30,875 bases of DNA from contig DASTRY010000056.1 of assembly GCA_035760965.1 (NCBI GenBank), positions 1 to 30,875 on the forward strand, in the 5' to 3' direction. Positions 16,359 to 25,014 of this stretch are shown here, in pieces. The DNA is from JADGHX01 sp035760965 (lineage in GTDB: Bacteria; Pseudomonadota; Gammaproteobacteria; Steroidobacterales; Steroidobacteraceae). How positions within the stretch are numbered: position 1 is the first letter of the stretch; every line of letters begins with the position of its first letter. Below the pieces are notes generated by a model. That model was not told the origin of the DNA, did not search any database, and saw only the letters and a list, made by a program, of their open reading frames with translations. A program made the position numbers and the translations under genes.

Positions 16359-17699
16359 CTACAGGATGTAGCGACTCAGGTCCTCGTCCTTGACCAGGTT
16401 GCCGAGGTGATCGTCGACGTACTTGGCGTCGATGGTCACGGTCCCGCCCTTTTGCTCGGTCGCTTCGTACGACACCTCCTCCAGCAAGCGCTCCATCACC
16501 GTGTGCAGGCGGCGGGCGCCGATGTTCTCCGTGCGCTCGTTGACCTGATATGCGATCTCGGCGATGCGCTGCACGCCACTCGGGTCGAACTTCACGTCGA
16601 CGCCCTCGGTGGCCATCAGCGCCCGGTACTGCGTCGTCAGCGAGGCGTCGGGCTCCGTCAGGATGCGTACGAAATCGTTCACCTTCAATGAATCGAGCTC
16701 GACGCGAATCGGCAGGCGTCCCTGCAGCTCCGGGATCAAGTCGGACGGCTTCGAGAGACTGAACGCGCCCGACGCGATGAACAGCACATGGTCCGTCTTC
16801 ACCGGTCCGTACTTCGTCGAGACCGTGGAGCCTTCGACGAGCGGCAGCAGGTCGCGCTGCACGCCTTCGCGCGAGACGTCCGCACCGAGCGTCTCCTGCC
16901 GGCGCGTGACCTTGTCGATCTCGTCGATGAACACGATGCCGTTCTGCTCCGCGTTCTGCAGCGCTTTGGCCTTCAGCTCGTCCTCGTTGATGAGCTTCGC
17001 CGCTTCCTCGTCGATCAGGAGCTTGCTGGCTTCTTTGACCTTCAGCTTGCGTGTGCGCGTCTTCTGCCCGCCGAGATTGGCGAACATCGACTGCAGCTGC
17101 TGCTGCATCTCTTCCATTCCGGGAGGCGCCATGATCTCGACGCCCATCGGCAGCGCGCGCAGCTCGACCTCGATCTCGCGCTCGTCGAGCTGACCTTCGC
17201 GCAGCATCTTGCGCATCTTCTGCCGCGTCTCGCCGTCGCGCGGCGTCAGCGGCTCGTCGGTCGAGAAGCCCATGCGCCGCGGCTGCGGCAGCAACGCGTC
17301 GAGCACGCGCTCCTCGGCCGCGTCGGCCGCGCGCACGCGCACCTTCTCCATCTCCTGCTCGCGCGTCATCTTGACCGAGATGTCGACCAGCTCCTTGACG
17401 ATGGAGTCGACGTCGCGCCCGACGTAGCCGACCTCGGTGAACTTGGTCGCTTCCACCTTCACGAACGGCGCGTTCGCGAGCTTCGCGAGACGCCGCGCGA
17501 TCTCGGTCTTGCCGACGCCGGTCGGCCCGATCATGAGGATGTTCTTCGGCGTGATTTCCTGCCGCAGAGGCTCATCGACCTGCATGCGCCGCCAGCGATT
17601 GCGCAGCGCGATGGCGACGGCGCGCTTGGCGGCCTGCTGGCCGATGATGTGCTTGTCGAGCTCTTGAACGATTTCGCGAGGAGTCAGTGCCGGTGTCAT
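16359..17699 (-). CDS. hslU: ATP-dependent protease ATPase subunit HslU (ClpY)
   Basis: This 446-residue AAA+ unfoldase feeds substrates into the HslV peptidase. Walker A is at 58-65 (GPTGVGKT), Walker B at 255-262 (IVFIDEID), the pore loop motif GYVG at 91-94, and the C-terminus ends LSRYIL, the tail that inserts into HslV. Between the Walker motifs lies the charged I-domain (about 110-240). The length equals the usual 440-450. It directly follows hslV, with its start one base after the hslV stop codon, and is the last gene before the terminator. Confidence 0.98.
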   Translation of the reverse strand: MTPALTPREIVQELDKHIIGQQAAKRAVAIALRNRWRRMQVDEPLRQEITPKNILMIGPTGVGKTEIARRLAKLANAPFVKVEATKFTEVGYVGRDVDSIVKELVDISVKMTREQEMEKVRVRAADAAEERVLDALLPQPRRMGFSTDEPLTPRDGETRQKMRKMLREGQLDEREIEVELRALPMGVEIMAPPGMEEMQQQLQSMFANLGGQKTRTRKLKVKEASKLLIDEEAAKLINEDELKAKALQNAEQNGIVFIDEIDKVTRRQETLGADVSREGVQRDLLPLVEGSTVSTKYGPVKTDHVLFIASGAFSLSKPSDLIPELQGRLPIRVELDSLKVNDFVRILTEPDASLTTQYRALMATEGVDVKFDPSGVQRIAEIAYQVNERTENIGARRLHTVMERLLEEVSYEATEQKGGTVTIDAKYVDDHLGNLVKDEDLSRYIL

Positions 17700-18248
17700 T
17701 TACTTGAGCTCATCGATGACGAGATTGCGATTGGTGTAGATGCAGATGTCCGCGGCGATGTTCAGCGACTTCTCGACGATGCTGCCGGCGTCGAGGTCCG
17801 AGTTCTCGAGCAGCGCGCGTGCCGCGGCGAGTGCGAACGAGCCGCCCGAGCCGATGGCCCCGACCGCGTACTCCGGCTCGATGACATCGCCGTTGCCCGA
17901 GATGACGAACAGCTTGTCGGGATCGCCGACCAGCAGCAGCGCTTCGAGCCGCCGCAGATAGCGATCCGAGCGCCAGTCCTTGGCGAGCTCGATCGCGGCG
18001 CGCGTGAGGTTGCCGTACTTCTCGAGCTTGCCCTCGAACCGCTCGAACAGCGTGAATGCATCGGCCGTGCCGCCGGCGAAGCCGGCGAGCACCTTGTCGT
18101 TGAAGAGCCGGCGCACCTTGCGCGCGTTGCCCTTCATGACCTGGTTGCCGAGCGTGACCTGACCATCGCCGCCCATCGCGATGACGCCGTTCTTGCGCAC
18201 CGCGAGGATCGTCGTGCCGTGAGGATCAAAAAAAGAAGAGTCGGACAT
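17700..18248 (-). CDS. hslV: ATP-dependent protease peptidase subunit HslV (ClpQ)
   Basis: This 182-residue proteasome-like peptidase has an N-terminal catalytic threonine. Here the conserved TTILAVRKNG follows an 11-residue leader (MSDSSFFDPHG), so the leader must be removed to expose Thr12. The rest is colinear with HslV, including the GGDGQVTLG and GAIGSGG blocks. The start has GGGAG five bases upstream. It forms an operon with hslU and lies downstream of xerC on the same strand. Confidence 0.98.
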   Translation of the reverse strand: MSDSSFFDPHGTTILAVRKNGVIAMGGDGQVTLGNQVMKGNARKVRRLFNDKVLAGFAGGTADAFTLFERFEGKLEKYGNLTRAAIELAKDWRSDRYLRRLEALLLVGDPDKLFVISGNGDVIEPEYAVGAIGSGGSFALAAARALLENSDLDAGSIVEKSLNIAADICIYTNRNLVIDELK

Positions 18249-18304
18249 ATGGCTCCCAGTGAGCAGGTTTCACACCTGCCGGGAACGAGCCGCCGGCCTG
18301 AAGC

Positions 18305-19270
18305 TCAAGCCTTCTTGCGCGCCCGAGGGTGTGCGGCCTCGTAGATACGGGCAAGGTATTGGAAATCAAGATGAGTGTAGATCTGGGTCGTGGCGATGTC
18401 CGCGTGCCCGAGCAGCTCCTGCACCCCACGCAGTTCCTGGCTGGATTCAAGCAGATGCGTCGCGAAGGAATGCCGGAACAGGTGCGGGTGCACGTGCACG
18501 CCGATGCCCTGTTTGCGTGCCCAGTACGCGACCCGGCTCTGCACCGCACGCGGCCCGATCCGCCTGCCGTTACGTCCCACGAACAGGGCGGTCTCGCCCA
18601 CCCGTGCAATCGCGGCGCGCTCCCGCAGCCAGGCGTCGAGCGCTTCCGCGGCCTTGCGGCCGACGGGGACGATGCGTCCCTTGCTGCCCTTGCCCTTCTC
18701 GATGTGCACCGTCCGATCCGAGAGCAGATGCGCCACGTCGAGCGCCACCAGCTCGGCGAGCCGCAGCCCCGACGAGTACAGCAGCTCCATGATGGCCCGG
18801 TCGCGCGCGACGAGCGGGTCCCCCGGCGCGGGCGGGATCTCGAGGAGGCGGGCCATCTTGTCCGCATCGAGCGTGTGAGGAAACGTGCGCTGCGGCTTCG
18901 GCGCGCGGACGTCGACCGCCGGGTTGGCCAGCACGCCCGGCGTGATGGGCGCGTCGGCGGCAGCGTCGCGCCGGCGCTGCGAGCGGGCGTCGAGCGTCTC
19001 GCGGATCAGGAAATCGAAGAACGAGCGCACGGCCGAGAGTCGCCGCTGGATGCTCTTCGGAGCGAGTCCCGCCGCATGCGAGCGCATGGCGAACGTGCGG
19101 ATGTGGTGGCTATCGAGCTCGCGCCACTCGCTGATCGACTCCTGCTCGCAGAACTTCACGAGCGCATCGAGATCGCGCGCGTAGTTGGTGTCGGTGTGCG
19201 TCGAGTACTGGCGCTCCGTCGTCAGGTATTTCCTGAAGCGACGGAGCCAGTCGAGGGCGGCGGGCGTCAT
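18305..19270 (-). CDS. xerC: Tyrosine recombinase XerC
   Basis: This 321-residue recombinase resolves chromosome dimers at dif together with XerD. The catalytic residues are all visible: Arg170 (SGLRLAEL), His263 and Arg266 (HLFRHSFA), His289 (LLGHADI) and nucleophile Tyr298 (QIYTHL). The core-binding domain (residues 1-95) has the usual SAM-like fold signature. A linker of about 35 residues (95-130), rich in Arg and Ala, is longer than in E. coli XerC. The position next to dapF and a DUF484 gene is the conserved gammaproteobacterial setting, which supports XerC over XerD or an integrase. Confidence 0.95.
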   Translation of the reverse strand: MTPAALDWLRRFRKYLTTERQYSTHTDTNYARDLDALVKFCEQESISEWRELDSHHIRTFAMRSHAAGLAPKSIQRRLSAVRSFFDFLIRETLDARSQRRRDAAADAPITPGVLANPAVDVRAPKPQRTFPHTLDADKMARLLEIPPAPGDPLVARDRAIMELLYSSGLRLAELVALDVAHLLSDRTVHIEKGKGSKGRIVPVGRKAAEALDAWLRERAAIARVGETALFVGRNGRRIGPRAVQSRVAYWARKQGIGVHVHPHLFRHSFATHLLESSQELRGVQELLGHADIATTQIYTHLDFQYLARIYEAAHPRARKKA

Positions 19271-19307
19271 GACGGGAGCGCGGCCCGCGGGGAACCGTAG
19301 CCGAGGT

Positions 19308-20015
19308 TCAGCGGGACGCGAGCGCGTCCACGATCAGCTCGGCCATGCGGCCGAGGAACTCGGTGCTCATGCCGGGGTGGAAGCGATCGCGATCCGTGCT
19401 GCCGAGGGCGAGGAGACCGAGCGGCGTGCCCTTCTCGATGAGCGGCACGAGCGCCACCGAGCCGATGTTGCTCGCGTCGTTGCCGAACAGCAGCTCACGC
19501 TGCGAATCGCGCGCCTGGCCGCAACGCGGCTTGCCGCTCGCGAACAGTGTCTCGAAGGAGCGCAGGCCGGCGTCGTCCGCGCTCACCGTGCGCACGAAGT
19601 GCTGCGAGGCTTCATCCGGAGAGGGGGTGCCGACGAGCAGCAGCGTCGAGTGGAACGCGTCGAAATCTTCGCGCAAGCTCGCTTCCACCTGCGCGAGCAC
19701 CTCCGCGCGTGTCCGCGCACGCACCAGCCGGCGCGTGAATTTCTGCAGCTTCTCGGCGATGGCCTCGTTGGCACGCGCCACGCGCACGAACTCGGCCAGC
19801 TTCTGCTCGACGCTCGACTGCTTCTCGCGCAGCACTTCTACCTGCCGCTCGACCAGCGAGATGGTCGAGCCGGTGCGCGCGTGCGGCAAGCGCAGGCGCG
19901 CGAGCAGCGTCTGGTGCCGCTCGAAGAAATCCGGGTTGTGCTGCAGATAGCGCGCCACCGTTTCCTCTTCGGACTCCGGCTGCGGCGCGAGACCTCGAGC
20001 TTCTCGTGTCGTCAT
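19308..20015 (-). CDS. DUF484 family protein
   Basis: This 235-residue cytoplasmic protein belongs to the DUF484 family, recognisable from the N-terminal VARYLQHNPDFFERH motif, a following coiled-coil (about 55-95) and a C-terminal GAF-like domain (VALVPLIEKGTPLGLLALGS). DUF484 genes usually lie between dapF and xerC, as here. Biochemical function is unknown. I chose the ATG at 20015 because GGGAG lies about ten bases upstream; the same frame stays open upstream only within dapF. Confidence 0.92.
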   Translation of the reverse strand: MTTREARGLAPQPESEEETVARYLQHNPDFFERHQTLLARLRLPHARTGSTISLVERQVEVLREKQSSVEQKLAEFVRVARANEAIAEKLQKFTRRLVRARTRAEVLAQVEASLREDFDAFHSTLLLVGTPSPDEASQHFVRTVSADDAGLRSFETLFASGKPRCGQARDSQRELLFGNDASNIGSVALVPLIEKGTPLGLLALGSTDRDRFHPGMSTEFLGRMAELIVDALASR

Positions 20016-20062
20016 CGAATAGTGCTCCCGCTTGACCCCGCTTAAGCGCCGACTGTTCCCCG

Positions 20063-20893
20063 TCAGAGATCGACGCGCCCTTCGAATGAGACTTCGGCGG
20101 GTCCGGTGAGCCAGATCGGCTCGCCGGGCCCGCCCCAGTTTACGCGCAACTCGCCGCCGCGCACCTTCACATGGACATCGGCGTCCAGTCTGCCGTGGTG
20201 CCGTCCGACGGCCACGGCCGCGCACGCGCCGGTGCCGCACGCGAGCGTCTCGCCCGTGCCGCGCTCGTACACGCGCAGCTTGATGTGCGTGCGATCGATG
20301 ATCTCCATGAAGCCGACGTTCACGCGCTTCGGGAAGCGCCGGTGCGACTCGATGGCCGGGCCGAGGCGATCCACCGGCGCGGCATCCGCCGACGGCACCG
20401 TGAGCACGGCGTGCGGATTGCCCATCGAGACCGCGCCGATCTCCACCGTCGTGCCGGCGACCTCGAGCTGATAGACGCTCGCCTCGCTCGAGGCGTCGAA
20501 GGGCAGCGCGCTCGGCGTGAAATTCGGTACGCCCATGTCCACCGAGACGACGTCCGGGGCCTGGATGCGCGCGTGAATGAGCCCGGCCGGGCTGTCCATC
20601 GTGATGTTGCCGGCGGCGACCTTGCCGCGCCGATGCAGGTAGGCGGCGATACAGCGCGCGCCGTTGCCGCACTGTTCGACCTCACCGCCGTCGGCATTGA
20701 AGATGCGATAGAACACCGCAGTGTCCGCGCGCCGCGGCGGCTCGAGGACGAGCGCCTGATCGAAGCCGATGCCCGTGTGCCGCGCCGAGAGCCGGCGCCA
20801 CTGTTCCGCGGAAGGCAGCGATGCTCCGGCCGGAGCATCGAATACGATGAAGTCGTTGCCGAGACCGTGCATCTTCGTGAAGTCGATGCGCAT
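20063..20893 (-). CDS. dapF: Diaminopimelate epimerase
   Basis: This 276-residue enzyme converts LL- to meso-diaminopimelate for lysine and peptidoglycan synthesis. The two catalytic cysteines are Cys75 (EQCGNGAR) and Cys219 (LACGTGAC), and the N-terminal KMHGLGNDF motif is intact. The start at 20893 gives the canonical opening. No Shine-Dalgarno is obvious. It is the first gene of the minus-strand dapF-DUF484-xerC-hslVU group, divergent from the DUF2167 gene. Confidence 0.97.
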   Translation of the reverse strand: MRIDFTKMHGLGNDFIVFDAPAGASLPSAEQWRRLSARHTGIGFDQALVLEPPRRADTAVFYRIFNADGGEVEQCGNGARCIAAYLHRRGKVAAGNITMDSPAGLIHARIQAPDVVSVDMGVPNFTPSALPFDASSEASVYQLEVAGTTVEIGAVSMGNPHAVLTVPSADAAPVDRLGPAIESHRRFPKRVNVGFMEIIDRTHIKLRVYERGTGETLACGTGACAAVAVGRHHGRLDADVHVKVRGGELRVNWGGPGEPIWLTGPAEVSFEGRVDL

Positions 20894-21051
20894 GCGGCGA
20901 GAATACCCGAATCGACAGGGACGGTCGTCTCCCGCTGTGACCGGGGTAGCGAAACGCGCGTCGTGTCGTTGGTCCTTTGCGGCGGGCCGGGTACCTTGGC
21001 CGGCGCCGAAGACGAGAGTGAGAAACCCCAAAGGTCACAGGGAGCAGGTCC

Positions 21052-21945
21052 ATGGTCTCTTCGTCGCACCGAGCCGCCGGCATCGCCGTTCTCGCGCTCG
21101 CATTGATGTCCGTCGCCGCCGCCGAGGACGGCGCGCCCGATCAGAACGGGCCGCCGCCGCCGCCGCAGCTGCGCTATCAGACGGGCGACATCGTTCTGCC
21201 GAACAAGGTCGCCACGCTGCACTTGAATGCCGATTACCGCTACCTCGATCCCAAGGAAACCGAAAAGCTGCTGATCGCGTGGGGCAACCCGCCGGATGCG
21301 GTGAAAGGCACCGAAGGGGCTGTCGTGCCGACGGCGCTCGATCCGTTCGAGCAGGGAGGTTGGGCGGTCGTGTTGTCCTACATCGACGACGGCCACGTCG
21401 ACGATTCCGACGCACGCAAGATCGACTACGGCGAGCTCATGGCGGACATGAAGAAGTCGACCCGTGAGCGCAACGAGGAGCGCGAGAAGGCCGGCTATGG
21501 AAGGGTCGAGCTCGTTGGCTGGGCCACCGAGCCGCGCTACGACGCCGCCACCCACAAGATGTACTGGGCGAAGGAGCTGGATTTCGGGGGAGGCGAGCAC
21601 ACGCTCAACTACGACGTCCGGGTGCTGGGACGCGAAGGCGTGCTGTCGATGAACGCCGTCGCCGGGATGCAGCAGCTCACCTCGATCCAGCGCGACATGA
21701 CCGCGCTGCAAGGCCTTGCGAATTTCAACGAGGGCTATCGCTACGAGGAGTACAACAAGAGCACGGACCGGCTCGCGGCCTACGGCCTCGGCGCGCTGGT
21801 CGCCGGCGGCGTGGCGGCGAAGATGGGCCTCTTCGCGAAGCTCGCGGCAATACTGATCGCGGCCAAGAAGCTCATCATTGCCGGCGTGATTGCGATTGGC
21901 GGGTTCATTGCGCGGCTCTTCAAGCGCAAGGAGCAGGCGGCATAG
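21052..21945 (+). CDS. DUF2167 family membrane-anchored protein
   Basis: This 297-residue protein has a cleavable signal peptide (cut after SVAAA, near residue 24), a large extracytoplasmic domain, and a C-terminal hydrophobic stretch (about 245-290) followed by the basic tail FKRKEQAA. The segment GWAVVLSYIDDGHVDD and the repeated use of YWAKELDFGG are hallmarks of DUF2167. The function of this family is unknown. A good Shine-Dalgarno (GGGAGCAGG) precedes the ATG. It stands alone, divergent from dapF. Confidence 0.9.
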   Translation: MVSSSHRAAGIAVLALALMSVAAAEDGAPDQNGPPPPPQLRYQTGDIVLPNKVATLHLNADYRYLDPKETEKLLIAWGNPPDAVKGTEGAVVPTALDPFEQGGWAVVLSYIDDGHVDDSDARKIDYGELMADMKKSTRERNEEREKAGYGRVELVGWATEPRYDAATHKMYWAKELDFGGGEHTLNYDVRVLGREGVLSMNAVAGMQQLTSIQRDMTALQGLANFNEGYRYEEYNKSTDRLAAYGLGALVAGGVAAKMGLFAKLAAILIAAKKLIIAGVIAIGGFIARLFKRKEQAA

Positions 21946-21961
21946 GAGCCGGTATCGGAAT

Positions 21962-22009
21962 CGGCGCGGGGCGAGGCACGCAAGCGCGAACAGCCGCTCC
22001 CCCGCGCCG
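21962..22009 (+). terminator. Long-loop hairpin after the DUF2167 gene
   Basis: A 10-bp GC-rich inverted repeat (21962-21971 with 22000-22009) with a 28-base loop follows the DUF2167 stop. There is no T-run, so it is at most a weak or Rho-assisted terminator. Confidence 0.3.
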
Positions 22010-22135
22010 GCCCGCTGCCGGATTGAAGCGCGTGTGCCAAAACCGGCACAGGCGAGAGCGCTACGGCTTCAGCGAAAGAAGCACCGGACACTCGAGCCGG
22101 TCGCGCACCTGCGCGCGCCCCGATAAAGTGGCTCC

Positions 22136-23155
22136 GTGCCCACTCGCGAGCTCAAGGTCCATATCGCCCCTCACGACCGCACGATCGTCGTTCCGCAAGG
22201 GCGATCCGTGCTCGAAGCCGCGCTCGCCGCCGGCCTGAACCTGCCGCACAGCTGCAAGTCGGGTCACTGCGCCTCGTGCCGCGCGCGGCTCCTGTCCGGC
22301 GAGATTCGCTATCCGAACGGTCGCCCTCTCGGGATCACGGCAGCGGAGGAACGGCAAGGTGAGGTGCTGCTCTGCCAGGCGCGTCCCGTTACAGATCTGC
22401 GCGTCGAAGCGCGCCTGATCGCAAGCGTCGAGGACGTCGAGATCAAGACGCTGCCGTGTCGGATCGCGAAAATGACGCCGCTCGCACCGGACGTCATGCA
22501 GGTGTTTCTCCGCCTGCCCGCGGTGGAGCCGCTCCGCTTCAAGGCGGGCCAGTACCTCGATGTGCTGCTCGAGGGCGGGCGGCGCCGCAGTTTTTCCATC
22601 GCGAGCCCGCCTCATGACAGCGAACTGGTCGAGCTGCACGTGCGGCGGGTGCTCGGCGGCGGATTCACCGAAGCGGTGTTCACCACGCTGCACCAAGGCT
22701 CGCTCCTGCGGATCGAGGGGCCGCTCGGGCAGTTCGTGTATCGCGAGCGTTCCGCGCCGGCATTGCTGATCGCGGGCGGCACGGGGTTCGCGCCGCTGAA
22801 ATCGATGCTCCGGCACGCGCTGGAGAATGGATCGACGCGCGATGTCACGCTCTACTGGGGCGCGCGCACGCCGATCGATGTGTATGAAGAGGCGCTCGTC
22901 CTCGAGTGGCAGCACCAGTATCCGAATCTGCGCTTCGCGGTGGTTCTTTCGGAGGCGGACGCGTCACAGGCGGCCCATCATCGGCTCGGCTGGGTGCACG
23001 AAGCGGTGCTCGCGGATCATCCGTCGTTAGCCGCATTCGACGTCTATGCAGCAGGGCCGCCCGCGATGATCGAGGCGATTCGCGCGAGCTTCCCGGCGCG
23101 CGGCGTCGACGACGATCGGCTGCACTTCGATTCGTTCGACTACGCCCCCGCGTAA
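22136..23155 (+). CDS. 2Fe-2S ferredoxin / flavin NAD(P)H reductase (CDP-6-deoxyglucoseen reductase-like)
   Basis: This 339-residue protein joins an N-terminal plant-type 2Fe-2S ferredoxin (Cys40, 45, 48 and 80) to a ferredoxin-NADP reductase module with a flavin site (RRSFSIAS) and a nicotinamide site (LLIAGGTGFAPLKSML). It is the layout of AscD/DdhD-like reductases and of oxygenase reductase components. Many proteobacteria have such a stand-alone gene annotated as CDP-6-deoxy-delta-3,4-glucoseen reductase with no deoxysugar genes nearby, as here, so the sugar role is doubtful. The GTG at 22136 must be the start or close to it because an in-frame TAA lies ten bases before it. Confidence 0.85.
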   Translation: MPTRELKVHIAPHDRTIVVPQGRSVLEAALAAGLNLPHSCKSGHCASCRARLLSGEIRYPNGRPLGITAAEERQGEVLLCQARPVTDLRVEARLIASVEDVEIKTLPCRIAKMTPLAPDVMQVFLRLPAVEPLRFKAGQYLDVLLEGGRRRSFSIASPPHDSELVELHVRRVLGGGFTEAVFTTLHQGSLLRIEGPLGQFVYRERSAPALLIAGGTGFAPLKSMLRHALENGSTRDVTLYWGARTPIDVYEEALVLEWQHQYPNLRFAVVLSEADASQAAHHRLGWVHEAVLADHPSLAAFDVYAAGPPAMIEAIRASFPARGVDDDRLHFDSFDYAPA

Positions 23156-23186
23156 TGATCCACGACCGGGACTCGACGAGACGCGG

Positions 23187-23924
23187 CTAGATCCGAAATC
23201 GATCGCGCAGCTCGCTCGCCATACGGCGGCTCACCTGCAGCGGGGCAGGCGCACCTCGCAGGCGCACGAAGTACTGCCCGTCCGCATTGCGTTCGATGGC
23301 TTCGAGATAGCGCACGCTCACTAGCGCGTTCCGATGAATTCGCACGAATGCCGAGCCGAATTCCTCTTCCAGTGACCGCAACGAGTCCTCGATGAGGTCT
23401 TCGCCCTTCACATGGCGGACGGTCGTGTACTTCTGATCCGCGAAAAAGAACAGGATCTCTTCGATCGGGATGAGCCGCAGCCCTTCGCGATGCCGCGCGG
23501 CGATGTGCGTGCGCTTCGGCGGCCCCTCCGCAGTGGCGGCGATCCGCTGGAGCTGCGGGCGCGTGAGACGCACCGCCTGCGCCAGTGCGGCGGCGAGCTT
23601 TTCCTTGCGGATGGGCTTGAGCAGGTAGCCGACGGCGTGCGCATCGAAGGCGTTCACTGCGTACTCGTCGTACGCCGTCGCGAAGATCACGGCCGGCGGT
23701 TCGACCAGCGAATTCATCTGGCGCGCGGCCTCGATGCCGTCGATGCCGGGCATGCGCACGTCCAGCAGCACGACATCCGGCGCGAGATCCACGGCGAGCT
23801 TCAGCGCTTCCTCGCCGTTCGCCGCCTCGCCGGCGATCTCGACGGTGCCGATTTCCGTGAGCAGGCTGCGCAGCCGCTCGCGCGCAGGCGCTTCGTCGTC
23901 CACGATCAACACTCGTAACGGCAC
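23187..23924 (-). CDS. LytTR-family response regulator (AlgR-like)
   Basis: This 245-residue regulator has an N-terminal receiver domain (phospho-acceptor Asp55 in LLDVRMPG, Lys103 in LLKPIRK, the acidic pair in VDDE) and a C-terminal LytTR DNA-binding domain (about 140-245, with VRIHRNALVS). I chose the GTG at 23924 because GAGG lies five bases upstream and it gives the standard MPLRVLIVDDE opening; a GTG at 23930 would add two residues. It lies directly downstream of the kinase gene, with seven bases between, and is surely its partner. AlgR-type regulators control exopolysaccharide and motility genes in Pseudomonas; the targets here are unknown. Confidence 0.93.
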   Translation of the reverse strand: MPLRVLIVDDEAPARERLRSLLTEIGTVEIAGEAANGEEALKLAVDLAPDVVLLDVRMPGIDGIEAARQMNSLVEPPAVIFATAYDEYAVNAFDAHAVGYLLKPIRKEKLAAALAQAVRLTRPQLQRIAATAEGPPKRTHIAARHREGLRLIPIEEILFFFADQKYTTVRHVKGEDLIEDSLRSLEEEFGSAFVRIHRNALVSVRYLEAIERNADGQYFVRLRGAPAPLQVSRRMASELRDRFRI

Positions 23925-23931
23925 AGGCACC

Positions 23932-25014
23932 TCATGCAGTGAGACGCGTGCGATCCTCGACGTGCGGAAAGCGCAGCGTCACGATGTATTCATGATCGAA
24001 GCGACCGGCCTTCACGAGCGCGCGCTCCCCGTACATGAGCTCGAGCCGCTCGCGGATGTTCGCGAGCGCGAGCTTGTTGCCCTCGCGATAGTTCTGCCGG
24101 TCGCTCACGGCATTGCGCACGACGATCGTGATGTTGCCGCCCGAGAGCTCGCCCGAGACCTGCACGACGCCGCCGAGCGGCATCGGCTCGACGCCGTGAT
24201 AGATCGCGTTCTCGAGCAACGGCTGCAGCAGCAGTCCCGGCACGATCGCCTGCATCGGGAGCTGATTGATGTTCCACACTACTCGCAGTCGCTCGCCGAG
24301 CCGCAGCTCCTCGATGCGCTGATAGATGCGTGCGACCTCGAGCTCCTGTGCGAGCGTGATCGTGTTGCGCTGCTCGCTGAGGTTCGCGCGAAAGAGATCG
24401 GCCAGGTCCTGCACCGCCTGTTCGGCCAGTGCCGGGTCCGAGCGCGTGAGCGAGGCGATCGTGTTCATGCTGTTGAACAGGAAGTGCGGCCGGATGCGAG
24501 CCTGCAGCGCATGCACGCGCGCGCGAGCCTGCATCTCGACGTTGCGCTGCCACTCGTGCGCGACGTAGAAGTAGCGCAAGGCAAGCGTCGTGATGACGAG
24601 ACTGATCGCCATGTTCCGCAGCACGAAGCCCCACTGGTCGCGCGGAAAGAGCGGCACGATGCCGAGCTCTTCGGCGAAGGCCGTGCGCCCGGCCCACGAG
24701 GCGAGCAGCGAGACGAGCGCCACGAGTCCCATGATGATCGCGAGCACCGCCATCGAAACCTGCGCCGCGCTGAGCCTCCGCAGGACGCGGTTCAACGCGC
24801 ACAGGAGCGCCGCGCCGGTGAGACCGATCCACACGAGAAATAGCGACAGGCGGGACAGATTGCGCCAGAAGCCGAGCTCCGCATCCCAGTGCGAGAGCGC
24901 GAGCACGAACGCGGTCAGCTCGACGATGAGCACGATCGCGAGGGTCGCCCGCGAAGTGCAGAAATCCGGGAGGTAGTAGTCTTTGCCTTCTTCGCCCGCG
25001 GTGTCGGTCTTCAT
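23932..25014 (-). CDS. LytS/AlgZ-type sensor histidine kinase
   Basis: This 360-residue kinase has four hydrophobic segments (about 24-42, 55-76, 86-106 and 132-148) and a His_kinase domain of the LytS/YehU class with the phospho-acceptor in IRPHFLFNSMNT (His177) and the N-box PLLENAIYHG (Asn269). The N-terminal DFCTSRATL resembles AlgZ/FimS. It partners the LytTR regulator downstream. Its ATG overlaps the stop of the upstream dehydrogenase by 4 bases, so dehydrogenase, kinase and regulator look like one coupled operon. No recognisable periplasmic sensor domain is present; the signal is probably sensed in the membrane. Confidence 0.92.
   Translation of the reverse strand: MKTDTAGEEGKDYYLPDFCTSRATLAIVLIVELTAFVLALSHWDAELGFWRNLSRLSLFLVWIGLTGAALLCALNRVLRRLSAAQVSMAVLAIIMGLVALVSLLASWAGRTAFAEELGIVPLFPRDQWGFVLRNMAISLVITTLALRYFYVAHEWQRNVEMQARARVHALQARIRPHFLFNSMNTIASLTRSDPALAEQAVQDLADLFRANLSEQRNTITLAQELEVARIYQRIEELRLGERLRVVWNINQLPMQAIVPGLLLQPLLENAIYHGVEPMPLGGVVQVSGELSGGNITIVVRNAVSDRQNYREGNKLALANIRERLELMYGERALVKAGRFDHEYIVTLRFPHVEDRTRLTA

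Noticed and set aside
17700..18248. The 11-residue leader before the HslV catalytic threonine as an anomaly
   Set aside because: Leaders of similar length before the conserved Thr-Thr are common in HslV proteins of other bacteria, so it is ordinary.
16788..18344. A 518-codon plus-strand open frame opposite hslU and hslV
   Set aside because: It is antisense to two unmistakable genes and its Leu/Asp/Arg-rich translation shows no family features.
18305..19270. A mobile-element integrase
   Set aside because: The tyrosine recombinase lies in the conserved dapF-DUF484-xerC-hslVU setting and no attachment repeats or cargo genes are seen, so it is chromosomal XerC.
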